From Acidobacteriota bacterium (GTDB taxonomy: Bacteria; Acidobacteriota; Blastocatellia; Pyrinomonadales; Pyrinomonadaceae): a stretch of 61,486 nucleotides of DNA. This document shows, in pieces, positions 7,738 to 16,422 of this stretch; positions within the stretch are counted from its first letter, which is position 1, and each line of letters begins with the position of its first letter. The translations under genes were made by a program, and so were the position numbers. The DNA lies in assembly GCA_019639175.1 (NCBI GenBank), contig JAHBSK010000006.1:188709-250194 (forward strand), given 5' to 3'. Below the pieces are notes generated by a model. That model worked only from the letters and a program-made list of their open reading frames with translations. It was not told where the DNA came from and made no database searches.

Positions 7738-8856
7738 ATGAAAGTACCTTTACTTGATCTGAAAGAGCAAAATGAAGCTCTGAGGCCGGAAGTTGAAGCC
7801 GCCCTTGGCCGGGTTTTGGACGCCAACGCATTCATTCTTGGTGATGAGGTTGCCGCGTTTGAGAAAGAACTGGCGGAATATTGCGATGCCGCTTATACCA
7901 TCGGCTGCGCTTCGGGTTCGGACGCGTTGGTGCTGGCGATGATGGCACTCGACATCGGCCCCGGTGACGAGGTCATAACCACGCCTTACAGTTTTTTTGC
8001 CACGGTCAGCGCCATCACACGCGTTGGGGCGACGCCGGTGTTCGTCGATATTGACGCTGTTGATATGAACCTCGATGTCTCGCTGATCGAGGCAAAGATC
8101 ACTGAGCGGACAAAGGCGATCGAGCCTGTGCATCTGTTCGGACAATGCGCCGATATGACGGCTTTGCAAAACATTGCCGCAAAACACGGCCTTCGCCTTG
8201 TCGAAGACGCCGCCCAGGCGATAGGTTCCGAGGAAAACGGACGACGTGCCGGTTCCATCGGCGACATCGGCTGTTTTTCATTCTATCCGTCAAAAAACCT
8301 TGGCGGAATGGGCGACGGCGGCATTTTAACGACCAACGATGAGCAGATCGCGTCACGGCTAAAAGCCCTTCGCGTTCACGGCGCGGAAAAACGCTACCAT
8401 CATCGCTGGATCGGACTCAATTCACGGCTTGACGGATTTCAGGGAGCGATCCTCAGGGTAAAGCTGCCTCATTTGGACGGCTGGACGGCGCACAGACGCG
8501 ATAATGCCGAAAGATACCGGCAACTTTTCTCAGAACGTCAGCTTTCTGAGCTTGTGACCGTTCCGACCGAACTTGAAGGCCGTAAACATATATACAATCA
8601 GTTCGTTATTCGCGTTCGGAACAGGCGCGATGAGCTAAAGGCATTTTTAGCGGAAAAAGGTATCGGAACTGATATTTATTATCCGATACCGCTGCATCTT
8701 CAGGAATGTTTTGCTTACCTTGGTTATAAAAAAGGCGATATGCCTGAATCGGAAAAAGCAGCGGCTGACACGCTTGCCCTGCCGATATACCCGGAACTTA
8801 GTGCTGACAAGCTGGAATATGTCGTCGATTCAATAGCCGAATTCTTTGCTCGATAG
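7738..8856 (+). CDS. DegT/DnrJ/EryC1/StrS-type sugar aminotransferase
   Basis: PLP-dependent aminotransferase that adds an amino group to a nucleotide-linked keto-sugar; 372 aa, normal length. Seen are the cofactor-contact block CASGSDALVLAM (57-68), the aspartate that pairs with the pyridine nitrogen in EDAAQAIG (D157), and the Schiff-base lysine K186 in SFYPSKNLGGMGDGG. The C-terminal small domain is complete (YYPIPLHLQECFAYLGYK, about 316-333). With the next two genes it forms a short surface-polysaccharide group, so its product is probably an amino-sugar for an O-antigen or capsule. The exact sugar cannot be read from sequence; WecE-, FdtB- and DesV-like activities are all possible. The region before the ATG is AT-rich with no clear ribosome-binding site. 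Confidence 0.93.
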   Translation: MKVPLLDLKEQNEALRPEVEAALGRVLDANAFILGDEVAAFEKELAEYCDAAYTIGCASGSDALVLAMMALDIGPGDEVITTPYSFFATVSAITRVGATPVFVDIDAVDMNLDVSLIEAKITERTKAIEPVHLFGQCADMTALQNIAAKHGLRLVEDAAQAIGSEENGRRAGSIGDIGCFSFYPSKNLGGMGDGGILTTNDEQIASRLKALRVHGAEKRYHHRWIGLNSRLDGFQGAILRVKLPHLDGWTAHRRDNAERYRQLFSERQLSELVTVPTELEGRKHIYNQFVIRVRNRRDELKAFLAEKGIGTDIYYPIPLHLQECFAYLGYKKGDMPESEKAAADTLALPIYPELSADKLEYVVDSIAEFFAR

Positions 8857-8868
8857 ACAGATCGAAAA

Positions 8869-10182
8869 ATGACGGGACAGATAAGGATAGTTCGTGTTTC
8901 AAAACTGACCGGTTGGGCTGTATTGGCAGCAACGCTGGCCTGTCTCGCTGTTTTTCTGTGGATCGCCGTGTCGTGGCGGGCCGGCCGGATGTTTGCCGAA
9001 GAGACCGAACTGAATCAGCCTGACACAAAGGCGATGGCCATGCTTTCGATCGGACTTGCTCCTGCTGACCCGATGACGCATTGGCTGAAAGTGTCAGAGG
9101 AAAGACAGGCATTCGATCCGGGAGCTGCAGACAACATTGCCAATTCGTTTGAGGACATTGTCCGTCTTGCGCCTTATGATTTTCGCTGGTGGATAGAACT
9201 CGGCAGGGCAAACGAACAGGCAGAGCGGATGGACGCGGCGGAAAAGGCATTTCTCCGCGCAGAAGATCTGGCCCCGGCATATTCTTTCCCAAAATGGCAG
9301 TTGGGGAACTTTTACCTGAGGCGTGGCCGCATCGATGAGGCTTTTGTAAAACTCAGGGCGACCACCGAGAAGAACAGCGTGTATCGGGAACAGGTATTTT
9401 CGCTCGCTTGGGATTTTTACGGAAAGGACCCGGCAATGGTCGAACAGCTTGCTGACGATTCGCCAGAGGTTCGCCGGAGCCTGGCGGTGTTCTATGCGCA
9501 GCGGGGAGCCTCGGCTGACGCACTGAGAAACTGGAACCTGCTCACCGACGAACAGAAAAAGGCCGACCCACAGATCCCGCGCACGTTGGCGCAGGGGCTG
9601 CATGATCAGCGAAAGTATCGCGAGGCGGTCGAATTCTCGCGACAGTCCGGGATCGATCCCAATTCCGCCATTGAGACCGTGACCAACGGCGATATGGAAA
9701 AGGGACCGGCATCCGGGGACGAATCACTTTTCGGGTGGAAATTTCACAGGGCTGACGGCAAGATGGATATCTCTTCAGACAGTTCGGTGAAACGGTCGGG
9801 GAACCGCAGCATGCGGGTCACATTTAAGAATTATATCGGCGTCGAGGCGGCTAATCCTGTCCAGCTTGTTGCCGTACAACCGAACACGGCATACGTTCTG
9901 CGATTTTGGGTTCGGGGAGAGAATCTAAAGAGCGGCGGGCCGCCTTTGATCCAGATCATAAACGCCAACGATGATGTTCCGCTGGGATCGTCCCAGCCGT
10001 TTGACGGCGGAACCTTTGATTGGCAGGAGCGTGTACTGGCTTTCATCACTCCGTCGAACTGTGAAGGCATCGTCATCAGGACAAACAGAGTGTATTGCGG
10101 CGATTCGTGTCCGATCTCCGGCATTTTATGGTATGACGATTTTGTTTTGGAACGCGGTTCTTCCGACGCCGCGGCAGAGTGA
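8869..10182 (+). CDS. Membrane-anchored TPR protein with C-terminal carbohydrate-binding-like domain
   Basis: A 437-aa protein. One N-terminal membrane segment (about residues 15-34, AVLAATLACLAVFLWIAVSW) precedes a mostly helical region with tetratricopeptide-like repeats (about 80-230, for example WIELGRANEQAERMDAAEKA and WQLGNFYLRRGRIDEAF). The C-terminal ~165 residues look like a beta-sandwich carbohydrate-binding module (CBM_4_9-like): N-G-D-M-E-K at 268-273, SGNRSMRVTF, and AYVLRFWVRG near 343-352. It starts 12 bp after the aminotransferase stop and ends 6 bp before the O-antigen ligase gene, so the three are very likely co-transcribed. A role in assembling or sensing the polysaccharide at the inner membrane is inferred. 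I know no named family for the whole architecture. Confidence 0.75.
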   Translation: MTGQIRIVRVSKLTGWAVLAATLACLAVFLWIAVSWRAGRMFAEETELNQPDTKAMAMLSIGLAPADPMTHWLKVSEERQAFDPGAADNIANSFEDIVRLAPYDFRWWIELGRANEQAERMDAAEKAFLRAEDLAPAYSFPKWQLGNFYLRRGRIDEAFVKLRATTEKNSVYREQVFSLAWDFYGKDPAMVEQLADDSPEVRRSLAVFYAQRGASADALRNWNLLTDEQKKADPQIPRTLAQGLHDQRKYREAVEFSRQSGIDPNSAIETVTNGDMEKGPASGDESLFGWKFHRADGKMDISSDSSVKRSGNRSMRVTFKNYIGVEAANPVQLVAVQPNTAYVLRFWVRGENLKSGGPPLIQIINANDDVPLGSSQPFDGGTFDWQERVLAFITPSNCEGIVIRTNRVYCGDSCPISGILWYDDFVLERGSSDAAAE

Positions 10183-10188
10183 CCGTTA

Positions 10189-11559
10189 ATGACAATTGCC
10201 AACAAGACATCGTTCGTGCTGTTGTGTTTGACGCTGATATTTTCGGCGCTCGCTTACGGCGGCGTGCACCATCCGGTGATCATACTTTTGTATGTGCTCA
10301 TCGCAGCAATGGCATTGCTGTGGGCGGTCGATGGTTTACTGACGGGCACGATGCGCTTTAGCTCCAGCCTGCTTCAAATACCTCTTTACGCGGCTTTTGC
10401 TTATGCGGTCATTCAGGTGATCCCATTCGGATCGGCATCTGATGTGGCAGGCGTTGCCGAAATGCCGTCCACTATTTCCGTTGATCCTTTTTCCACAAAA
10501 CTTTCCGCCGTGCATTTTCTGGCATTGGGAGCCTTTTTCTCCCTGACGCTTGTGCTGCTGGATTCCGCAAAAAGGATCCGTCGGCTGAGCACGGTGATAA
10601 CGATCTTCGGATTCGGTTTTGCTTTTTTTGCTATCCTGCAATCGGTCCTCAGCCCTGAGAATATCTACGGAGTTTACAAAAGTCCTTATGCGGCCGTGCC
10701 ATTCGGGTCGTTCGTTAACAGGCATAATTTTGCCGCCTATATGGAAATGACGGCCGCCTTGCCGCTCGGCCTCTTGTTCACCGGTGCGGTTGGACGTGAT
10801 AAACGCCTTCTCTACATAACCGCCATCGGCCTGATGGGCGTGGCTTTGCTTTTAAGCGGTTCGCGCGGCGGGCTGGTCGCATTTCTGGCGCTTGTGCTTC
10901 TGACCGCCATCCTCACCATTGGCGCAAAGAGGAAGAAAAACGTCCTGGTCAGGATCGGATTGGCCGCGGCGCTGATCGCGGCGGTTATCGGAGGCTCGTT
11001 CTTTGTCGGCGGCGAAAGCTCTCTTACGCGGATAGCGGAAACGACAATGTCAGAAAATATTTCGGCCGACCGCTCGAACATCTGGGCCGTCACATTGAAA
11101 GTGATACAGGCGAATATGCCTTTCGGTGCGGGATTCGGAGCTTTTGGAGTCGCCTACACGCCTTACGACAACATGAGCGGGCTGGAAAGGGTCGAGCAGG
11201 CACACAATGATTACCTTCAGGTGCTTGCCGACGCCGGACTGATAGGCCTTGTCATCGGAGCCGGATTTCTTTTTGTTCTTTTTCAGACAGGACGCAAAGC
11301 GGTGGGTGTTGAGAACACTTTCAGGCGGGGCATTGCCATCGGCTCAGCCGCCGGAATTTTTGCGATACTGGTACACAGCCTTTTTGATTTCGTGCTTCAC
11401 ACAACGGCGATCTCCATTCTGTTCCTGATATTGATGGCGATGCTGGCGTCATCACGACAGGCCTATGAAGACGACATCGAAGATGAAGAAGACCGCCGCT
11501 CTCGTCACCGCCGGTCCCGCTCGCGATCTTCGGGAACCGTCGCAGCTTTTCCACAGTAA
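10189..11559 (+). CDS. O-antigen ligase/polymerase family membrane protein (WaaL/Wzy-like)
   Basis: A 456-aa polytopic protein with about 10-12 hydrophobic segments. The family core lies in residues 175-370: NRHNFAAYMEMTAALPLG, the GSRGGLVAF loop (about 223-231) and the conserved AHNDYLQVLADAGLIGL near 340-356. That histidine-containing periplasmic segment is diagnostic of the Wzy_C/O-antigen ligase fold. The C-terminus ends in an acidic-then-basic tail (about 425-456, Asp/Glu then Arg/Ser/His). It either polymerises repeat units or transfers them to a lipid or protein acceptor; sequence alone does not separate the two. It is last in the polysaccharide group and convergent with pssA, leaving 16 bp between them. 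Confidence 0.88.
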   Translation: MTIANKTSFVLLCLTLIFSALAYGGVHHPVIILLYVLIAAMALLWAVDGLLTGTMRFSSSLLQIPLYAAFAYAVIQVIPFGSASDVAGVAEMPSTISVDPFSTKLSAVHFLALGAFFSLTLVLLDSAKRIRRLSTVITIFGFGFAFFAILQSVLSPENIYGVYKSPYAAVPFGSFVNRHNFAAYMEMTAALPLGLLFTGAVGRDKRLLYITAIGLMGVALLLSGSRGGLVAFLALVLLTAILTIGAKRKKNVLVRIGLAAALIAAVIGGSFFVGGESSLTRIAETTMSENISADRSNIWAVTLKVIQANMPFGAGFGAFGVAYTPYDNMSGLERVEQAHNDYLQVLADAGLIGLVIGAGFLFVLFQTGRKAVGVENTFRRGIAIGSAAGIFAILVHSLFDFVLHTTAISILFLILMAMLASSRQAYEDDIEDEEDRRSRHRRSRSRSSGTVAAFPQ

Positions 11560-11575
11560 AAGAATAATGAAGCGG

Positions 11576-12439
11576 TCAGGCCTCAGCTTCGGTTTTTACG
11601 GAGCTTCGCCGAAGCTGACTGAGCAGGAACCAGATCACCCCGTGAGAAACATAGGCCGTGGACAGGATCAGCAGCATATAGCGTGAATAAAGCCAGATGA
11701 GCATGCCGATGCCGGCTATCAGCAGCAATAGATAGAGGTTGCTGCGTCCCGTGCCGGTGGTCTTAAAGCTGGTATAGCGAAGTGTGCTGACCATCAGAAT
11801 GCCGAGTATGGCCAACAGCACCATCATCAGCATTGCATAGAATTGGGCGTTTCCCTCGCCGTGGAAATTCAGCGGCGTCGGTGAAAAATGGACGATAGAG
11901 GCCATCAGCCCGGCAGCAGGCGGTATCGGCAGCCCGACAAAATTCTTCTTGTCCAGTTTGGGCGATCCTTCCTTTAGGACGCGAGGCCGCGTGGCCTGTA
12001 AATTAAATCGGGCCAGCCTGAATGCCCCGCACATCAGATACATAAAAAGCAGGAAAATGCCGAAGGCGTATTCTGTTGAACTTTCGCCGAATGATGGTGC
12101 AAATCCCCAACTGAATATGAGAGCGATGGGAGCGATGCCAAATGTAAGAACGTCAGCGAGCGAATCGAACTGGACGCCGATCTCGGTCGCCGTTCTCGTC
12201 ATTCGCGCCACGCGTCCGTCCAGCGTGTCGAACAAGATGGCAAGGCCGATGGCAATGGCGGCGTAATCAAAATAACCGGCGGCCTTCAACGGATCGGTAA
12301 ACGAAAGGTTAAAGCCGCGAATGGACCAAAGGACCGCCATGAAACCCATAGCGATGTTGGCCGCCGTAAAAGCGGTCGGTATCACATAAAGCCCTTTTTT
12401 AAGGCCTTTGTGAACGGATTGCGGCGTGTCATTTTCCAT
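11576..12439 (-). CDS. pssA: CDP-diacylglycerol-serine O-phosphatidyltransferase
   Basis: Integral membrane enzyme making phosphatidylserine from CDP-diacylglycerol and serine; 287 aa. The CDP-alcohol phosphotransferase signature D-x2-D-G-x2-A-R-x8-G-x3-D-x3-D is complete at D71, D74, G75, A78, R79, G88, D92 and D96. About eight hydrophobic segments are present. The N-terminal PTAFTAANIAMGF block is the typical entry helix of the type II (Bacillus-like) enzymes. The gene begins 11 bp after the stop of psd, whose product decarboxylates its product, giving a two-gene phosphatidylethanolamine operon. Confidence 0.95.
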   Translation of the reverse strand: MENDTPQSVHKGLKKGLYVIPTAFTAANIAMGFMAVLWSIRGFNLSFTDPLKAAGYFDYAAIAIGLAILFDTLDGRVARMTRTATEIGVQFDSLADVLTFGIAPIALIFSWGFAPSFGESSTEYAFGIFLLFMYLMCGAFRLARFNLQATRPRVLKEGSPKLDKKNFVGLPIPPAAGLMASIVHFSPTPLNFHGEGNAQFYAMLMMVLLAILGILMVSTLRYTSFKTTGTGRSNLYLLLLIAGIGMLIWLYSRYMLLILSTAYVSHGVIWFLLSQLRRSSVKTEAEA

Positions 12440-12450
12440 AGATTATGTTC

Positions 12451-13092
12451 TCAGGCCTGCTTTATTCTGGCGATGACGGTCTCACCGCCAACTACACGGT
12501 CGCCGATCTTTACGGCGAGTTCAACGTTGTTCGGCATTAAAATATCGGTACGCGAACTGAATTTTATCAGGCCGAATCTCTCGCCTCTTTCCAATTCATC
12601 TCCGACACCGTTCCAGCATACAATGCGGCGGGCGACCAGTCCGGCGATCTGTGTGCAGACGACCGTTATCTTTTCGCCCTTTATTGTCAGAGCATTTCGC
12701 TCATTGTGCAAGCTGGCGGCGTTATCTGTTGCCGGGCCTTTTCTGCCGGGAATGTGTTCCGCTTTTTCGATCGTTCCCGCTATCGGCGACCGGTTGATAT
12801 GCACATCCAGCGGCGAAAGGAACACGCTGACGAGTTTGCCGTTCTCATCGTCGGTAATGCGGGTCACCTTGCCGTCAGCGGCGGAAACGACAATATCCGG
12901 TTCCGTTGGCACATTTCTGTACGGGTCGCGAAAAAAATATGCCATGAATGCTGCCAGTACGGTAAAAACGGCGGCAAGTATCCACAACTGCAGATACGCC
13001 ATCAGCATAGCAATGACAGCCGGGATCAGAACAAAAGGCAAACCTTCTTTGGCCATAAATAAGGGCGGAGGCTGGAGGCTGAACACCATCAT
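12451..13092 (-). CDS. psd: Phosphatidylserine decarboxylase proenzyme, short (type A) form
   Basis: Pyruvoyl-dependent decarboxylase that turns phosphatidylserine into phosphatidylethanolamine; 213 aa, the short proenzyme class. Two hydrophobic segments (about 20-52) are followed by the conserved FFRDPYRNVP (53-62), SAADGKV (70-76), LSPLDVHINRSPI (92-104) with its catalytic His98, and the self-cleavage region GLIKFSSRTDILMP (174-187). In this class the cleavage site is usually FGSR; here it is F178-S179-S180-R181, so cleavage would be Ser-Ser with S180 giving the pyruvoyl group. A methionine at residue 13 is an alternative start. Psd lies upstream of pssA on the same strand with an 11-bp gap. 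Confidence 0.94.
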   Translation of the reverse strand: MMVFSLQPPPLFMAKEGLPFVLIPAVIAMLMAYLQLWILAAVFTVLAAFMAYFFRDPYRNVPTEPDIVVSAADGKVTRITDDENGKLVSVFLSPLDVHINRSPIAGTIEKAEHIPGRKGPATDNAASLHNERNALTIKGEKITVVCTQIAGLVARRIVCWNGVGDELERGERFGLIKFSSRTDILMPNNVELAVKIGDRVVGGETVIARIKQA

Positions 13093-13171
13093 CCTGTCGG
13101 TGCAAGCTGTCCAGACTCACGATGTATGTTGAGATTTTATCCGAATCAGCTGGTTTTTGCGAACGCAAAAG

Positions 13172-13195
13172 GCCCGCTGTTACCGAACAGCGGGC
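13172..13195 (-). terminator. Perfect 10-bp hairpin terminator after the small membrane protein gene
   Basis: GCCCGCTGTT (13172-13181) and AACAGCGGGC (13186-13195) pair perfectly around a 4-nt loop. On the minus strand the hairpin is followed by CCTTTTGCG, about 28 bp beyond the stop of the 69-aa gene, so it separates that gene from psd. Short A/T runs flank both sides, so it may also work in the other direction. Confidence 0.7.
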
Positions 13196-13222
13196 AAAAG
13201 GAGGACTGAATTTAGAGGGAAC

Positions 13223-13432
13223 TTATACACGCACAGGGTTGTCCCTGGCATAGCTGTATGCGCACCACGCCGCTATCAGATGGACGACCCAACCAAGCAG
13301 TCCCGCGGAACCTATCCACGAAAAACCGGTTATGAGCAACCATATTATTCCTACTATAACCCGGCCATTGTATATCTGGCCGAGGCCCGGTATCAGAAGA
13401 CTCAGAATTCCCGCAACTACTGGTTCACGCAT
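13223..13432 (-). CDS. Small TM2-like membrane protein
   Basis: A 69-aa protein with two hydrophobic segments (about 5-20 and 25-60). The turn GLGQIYNGR (16-24) resembles the glycine/tyrosine turn of TM2-domain and related small membrane proteins (GLGQFYLGK-like). A GGAGG ribosome-binding site lies 12 bp before the ATG. It has its own downstream hairpin terminator, so it is probably monocistronic or ends a transcript from the ZIP gene, whose stop lies about 75 bp upstream. No function can be assigned; it could also be placed with DUF5683-like proteins. Confidence 0.7.
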   Translation of the reverse strand: MREPVVAGILSLLIPGLGQIYNGRVIVGIIWLLITGFSWIGSAGLLGWVVHLIAAWCAYSYARDNPVRV

Positions 13433-13506
13433 ATCTGTTTAACACCTCCGATACAGTTAACGAAATAACCGGCAGGTTTGTTCCAGGATTTTCAGGGATA
13501 TTCAGG

Positions 13507-14328
13507 TCAATGCCCGATCAGTTCGTGAATGATGAAATGCAGACCGAAAAACATCGCCACGCCGGCAAAGACCGACAGCGACACAAGCGGTTTTTTGCCG
13601 CCGTGATGATTTACTTCGGGGATCAGATCACTGGCGGCGACGTAGAGCATCACACCGGCAGCGAAAGGCATTGCGTATGCGACCGAACCCTGTATTGACA
13701 TGCCGACAGCGTAAAATGTCAGTACGCCGAGCAGTGTAGCGGCGCCGATTATCGACGTGGCGGTCAAAACCTCGCGGATCCCTTTTCCGGCGGAAACCAT
13801 CATTGAACCGACGGTAAATCCTTCGGGGAATTTATGCAGGAAAATGGCGACAAAAACCAACAGGCCGACCTTTTGATCGATCTGAGCGGCGGCGGCGATG
13901 GAAACCCCGTCAAAAAATGTATGGATCAACAATCCGCCGATGCCCGCATAGGCAGAACCTGTTGATATGACATGATCTGAATGCACCTCGGCACCGAGAT
14001 GAAAATGAGGCGCTATGGTGTGTTCAAAAAATTGTGTCGCCAGATAGCCGCCCAACAATAAGAGTATCGGCCAGAAGAAAATGTCAGTATGGGCGTGGCC
14101 GCCGTTTGCATGAGGAATAGTGTTCCACAGTTCGATGGATCGCGGAAAAACCTCAAAAAGCGTTACCGCCAGCATAAATCCCGCGCCGAGGGCAAGCAGG
14201 TATTTCAACGCGCTTTTATAGGTGGAATGCAGGCCGGACGGGAAGATGACCAGCCCGCCGAGGATGTTCGCAAGGGCGGCAAGCACGCCAAAAAGCACTA
14301 ATTGAAAGACATTCAGGTCCATCATCAA
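13507..14328 (-). CDS. ZIP family divalent metal transporter
   Basis: A 273-aa polytopic transporter for Zn(II) or related divalent cations. Eight hydrophobic segments fit the family. The metal-site helices are clear: HTFFDGVSIAAA (about 146-157, TM4) and LHKFPEGFTVGS (about 174-185, TM5), followed by the DLIPE motif near 240. His-rich loops HANGGHAH (about 74-81) and HFHLGAEVHSDH (about 107-119) precede TM4. Three consecutive methionines begin the frame, so the exact start is uncertain by two codons. The gene is divergent from the dcw cluster, and the shared intergenic region holds a perfect 16-bp palindrome that might be a metal-regulator site (inference). Direction of transport is normally into the cytoplasm. 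Confidence 0.92.
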   Translation of the reverse strand: MMMDLNVFQLVLFGVLAALANILGGLVIFPSGLHSTYKSALKYLLALGAGFMLAVTLFEVFPRSIELWNTIPHANGGHAHTDIFFWPILLLLGGYLATQFFEHTIAPHFHLGAEVHSDHVISTGSAYAGIGGLLIHTFFDGVSIAAAAQIDQKVGLLVFVAIFLHKFPEGFTVGSMMVSAGKGIREVLTATSIIGAATLLGVLTFYAVGMSIQGSVAYAMPFAAGVMLYVAASDLIPEVNHHGGKKPLVSLSVFAGVAMFFGLHFIIHELIGH

Positions 14329-14430
14329 AAGTGAATAGGAAACTGTATCGCATTCGTTTCAAAAATGAAAATCCGCCTTTTAGAAAGCATTTTAGGACAC
14401 GGCAGCAAAAATCAATGCTTAAGCGCATGA

Positions 14431-14484
14431 TTAAGAATATTCTTAAATTTTGTCTTGACATTAAAGCGCTTCTCGGCGTAATAT
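14431..14484 (+). promoter_or_regulatory. Strong sigma70 promoter of the dcw cluster with upstream palindrome
   Basis: TTGACA (14455-14460) and TAATAT (14479-14484) are 18 bp apart. Nine bases upstream is a perfect 16-bp palindrome, TTAAGAATATTCTTAA (14431-14446), a likely operator. The region 14329-14737 has no gene. It holds this promoter, the presumed divergent ZIP promoter, and a leader of about 245 nt before rsmH that includes a CCGCCG/CGGCGG hairpin (14680-14705). Confidence 0.7.
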
Positions 14485-14737
14485 TCTTTTGCGGTTCGAT
14501 ATTTCTAAAGTTTGGTCAATGCGAGGGGTGGAGGAAGCAGTAGGAAGTGTTTAATTTGTTAAGCATTTTAAGCGCAGGAAATTGCAGATACTTTCAATAA
14601 CAGGCCGTTCCATCAGACAGATTGATAAAACGCGGACGGCAAGGCCAACTTTCCCAATAAACATAATTTTTTCTGAATTCCGCCGGGCAGATCGGTGAAC
14701 GGCGGGAGTGTGTCAAGGCTACGGATCTTTGAAGATT

Positions 14738-15691
14738 ATGAGGACAGACGAAAAAATGCCTCACATTCCGGTTCTGCTGAACGAGACACTCAATGTTTTC
14801 AATGAGATACCGTCGGGGACATTTGTCGATGCGACACTGGGAATGGGCGGCCACTCCGCCGCGATCCTGAGGGCCAACCCTGATCTGGATCTTTTAGGCA
14901 TGGATCAGGACACGGCTGCCATTGCCATCGCGACAGAGAATCTGGCGGAATTTGGCGGGAGAGTCAGGATAGTTCATTCCAATTTCTCCAACATTGCCAA
15001 TGTGACACGCGAGAGCGGTGTCGAGAATGTTTCAGGCGTGCTTGCCGACCTCGGCGTCTCGTCATTACAGCTTGATACCGAAGGACGCGGCTTCAGCTTT
15101 CGTTTTGACGATCCGCTCGATATGCGGATGGACACGGCCTCCGGCGGCGAGACGGCGGCTGACATCCTTGCGACGCGAAGCGAGGCGGAGATCGCCGACA
15201 TCATCTACCTTTATGGCGAGGAAAGGGCATCAAGACGAATAGCCAGACGCATCGTCGAACGCCGGGAAAGAGGTGAACCGGTGACGACCACCGGAGAACT
15301 GGCCAGACTGGTTGCCGGTGCTTTTCCCGGAAAACGACGCGAAAAGATACATCCGGCAACGCGGACGTTTCAGGCCCTGCGGATAGCGGTAAATAACGAG
15401 ATCGAGATACTTGACCGGTTCTTGCTCGATGCATTCGATCTTTTGACACATGAGGGCGTGCTTGCGGTCATCACGTTCCATTCGCTTGAGGATCGTATCG
15501 TGAAACAGCGGTTCCGCAAACTTACCGGAAGATGCGAATGTCCTCCCCGAATGCCGGTATGCGTCTGTAGGGCGGAAAAAAGGGGACGGTTGGCGGCCAA
15601 AAAAGCCATTGTACCCACGGACGAAGAGACAAGAAGCAATCCACGATCGCGAAGCGCGAAACTTAGAGCAATAGTGCGGATCGACAACTGA
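14738..15691 (+). CDS. rsmH: 16S rRNA (cytosine-1402-N4)-methyltransferase
   Basis: SAM-dependent methyltransferase (formerly MraW) acting on C1402 of 16S rRNA; 317 aa from the ATG at 14738. The frame opens at 14708, but residues before MRTDEK have no homology and MPHIPVLLNET (ATG 14756) is the conserved beginning, so 14738 or 14756 is the true start. Seen: VDATLGMGGHSAAIL (SAM site), GVLADLGVSSLQLD, RGFSFRFDDPLDMRMD, and the C-terminal VITFHSLEDRIVKQRF. First gene of the dcw cluster; the usual upstream mraZ is absent. It is followed 43 bp later by ftsL. Confidence 0.95.
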   Translation: MRTDEKMPHIPVLLNETLNVFNEIPSGTFVDATLGMGGHSAAILRANPDLDLLGMDQDTAAIAIATENLAEFGGRVRIVHSNFSNIANVTRESGVENVSGVLADLGVSSLQLDTEGRGFSFRFDDPLDMRMDTASGGETAADILATRSEAEIADIIYLYGEERASRRIARRIVERRERGEPVTTTGELARLVAGAFPGKRREKIHPATRTFQALRIAVNNEIEILDRFLLDAFDLLTHEGVLAVITFHSLEDRIVKQRFRKLTGRCECPPRMPVCVCRAEKRGRLAAKKAIVPTDEETRSNPRSRSAKLRAIVRIDN

Positions 15692-15734
15692 TATTTTAGC
15701 CGAAACGGCCTGTGATACACCTGGAGGAACACAA

Positions 15735-16415
15735 ATGAGAAAACGAGCCAAGAATTCCGATGCCCGCGCGGCGTTTTACAAGGACTCGGGCATTTCCTGG
15801 GGATACCTTATTTTGACGATCATCTGCGCGTGTGTCCTTGCCGCCGGATTTTTCTTCGCGGCCTTGCAGCATTTTGCGACGATGGACATCGGGTTCAAAA
15901 ATTCCAGCCTCCGAAAACAGGTCGAGGAACTGGAGGCGGAAAAACGCCGCCTGCTGCTTGCCCGTGAGATCGCCCTCTCGCCTTCAGAGATAGCAAAAAC
16001 GGCCAGGAGCCTTGGCTTTACCGATGCCGAAAGACAGCCGCAGCCGGAACTGGCGGTCGCCAAAGATCGGGAACCTTCGCCCCGGCCCGAAACCGCCGCT
16101 CTTAATGAGAGCATAGAGCGAACATCTGCCGATACATCCGCTCCGGCAAGGCCGAGAGTGGTCCCGGCAGCCGTTCGTGAAACAAGAACCGTTGAGAAAG
16201 CGAACGACAAAGTTGAAAAAGCAAATGACAAAAAGGTACGCGTGACGGCCGCAACGGAACCAAAGTCGCCGAAGGCGGAAAAGGCCGCTCAGCCAAAACA
16301 AAAACCGGCAGTCCGCAAGGAAAGTGTCGAGGTCGCCGACGGACGCCCCAGACGAGTTTCCAATGACAGGGTTCGCAAGGAACAGGCAGCATCGGTTTTG
16401 GCAGGGTTAAGGTGA
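15735..16415 (+). CDS. ftsL: FtsL-like cell-division protein with long charged tail
   Basis: A 226-aa bitopic protein between rsmH and ftsI, the position of ftsL in dcw clusters. A short cytoplasmic N-terminus leads to a membrane segment at about 23-46 (YLILTIICACVLAAGFFFA), then a coiled-coil heptad region (about 56-82, SSLRKQVEELEAEKRRLLLA) and SPSEIAKTARSLGF (about 83-96), all typical of FtsL/DivIC septum initiators. Residues 100-226 form a low-complexity tail rich in Pro, Ala, Lys and Glu that FtsL proteins usually lack (~100-120 aa total). The order and the membrane/coiled-coil plan support the call; sequence similarity of FtsL is always weak. The ribosome-binding site GGAGG is seen 8 bp before the ATG. 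Confidence 0.85.
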   Translation: MRKRAKNSDARAAFYKDSGISWGYLILTIICACVLAAGFFFAALQHFATMDIGFKNSSLRKQVEELEAEKRRLLLAREIALSPSEIAKTARSLGFTDAERQPQPELAVAKDREPSPRPETAALNESIERTSADTSAPARPRVVPAAVRETRTVEKANDKVEKANDKKVRVTAATEPKSPKAEKAAQPKQKPAVRKESVEVADGRPRRVSNDRVRKEQAASVLAGLR

Positions 16416-16422
16416 TCTGAGC

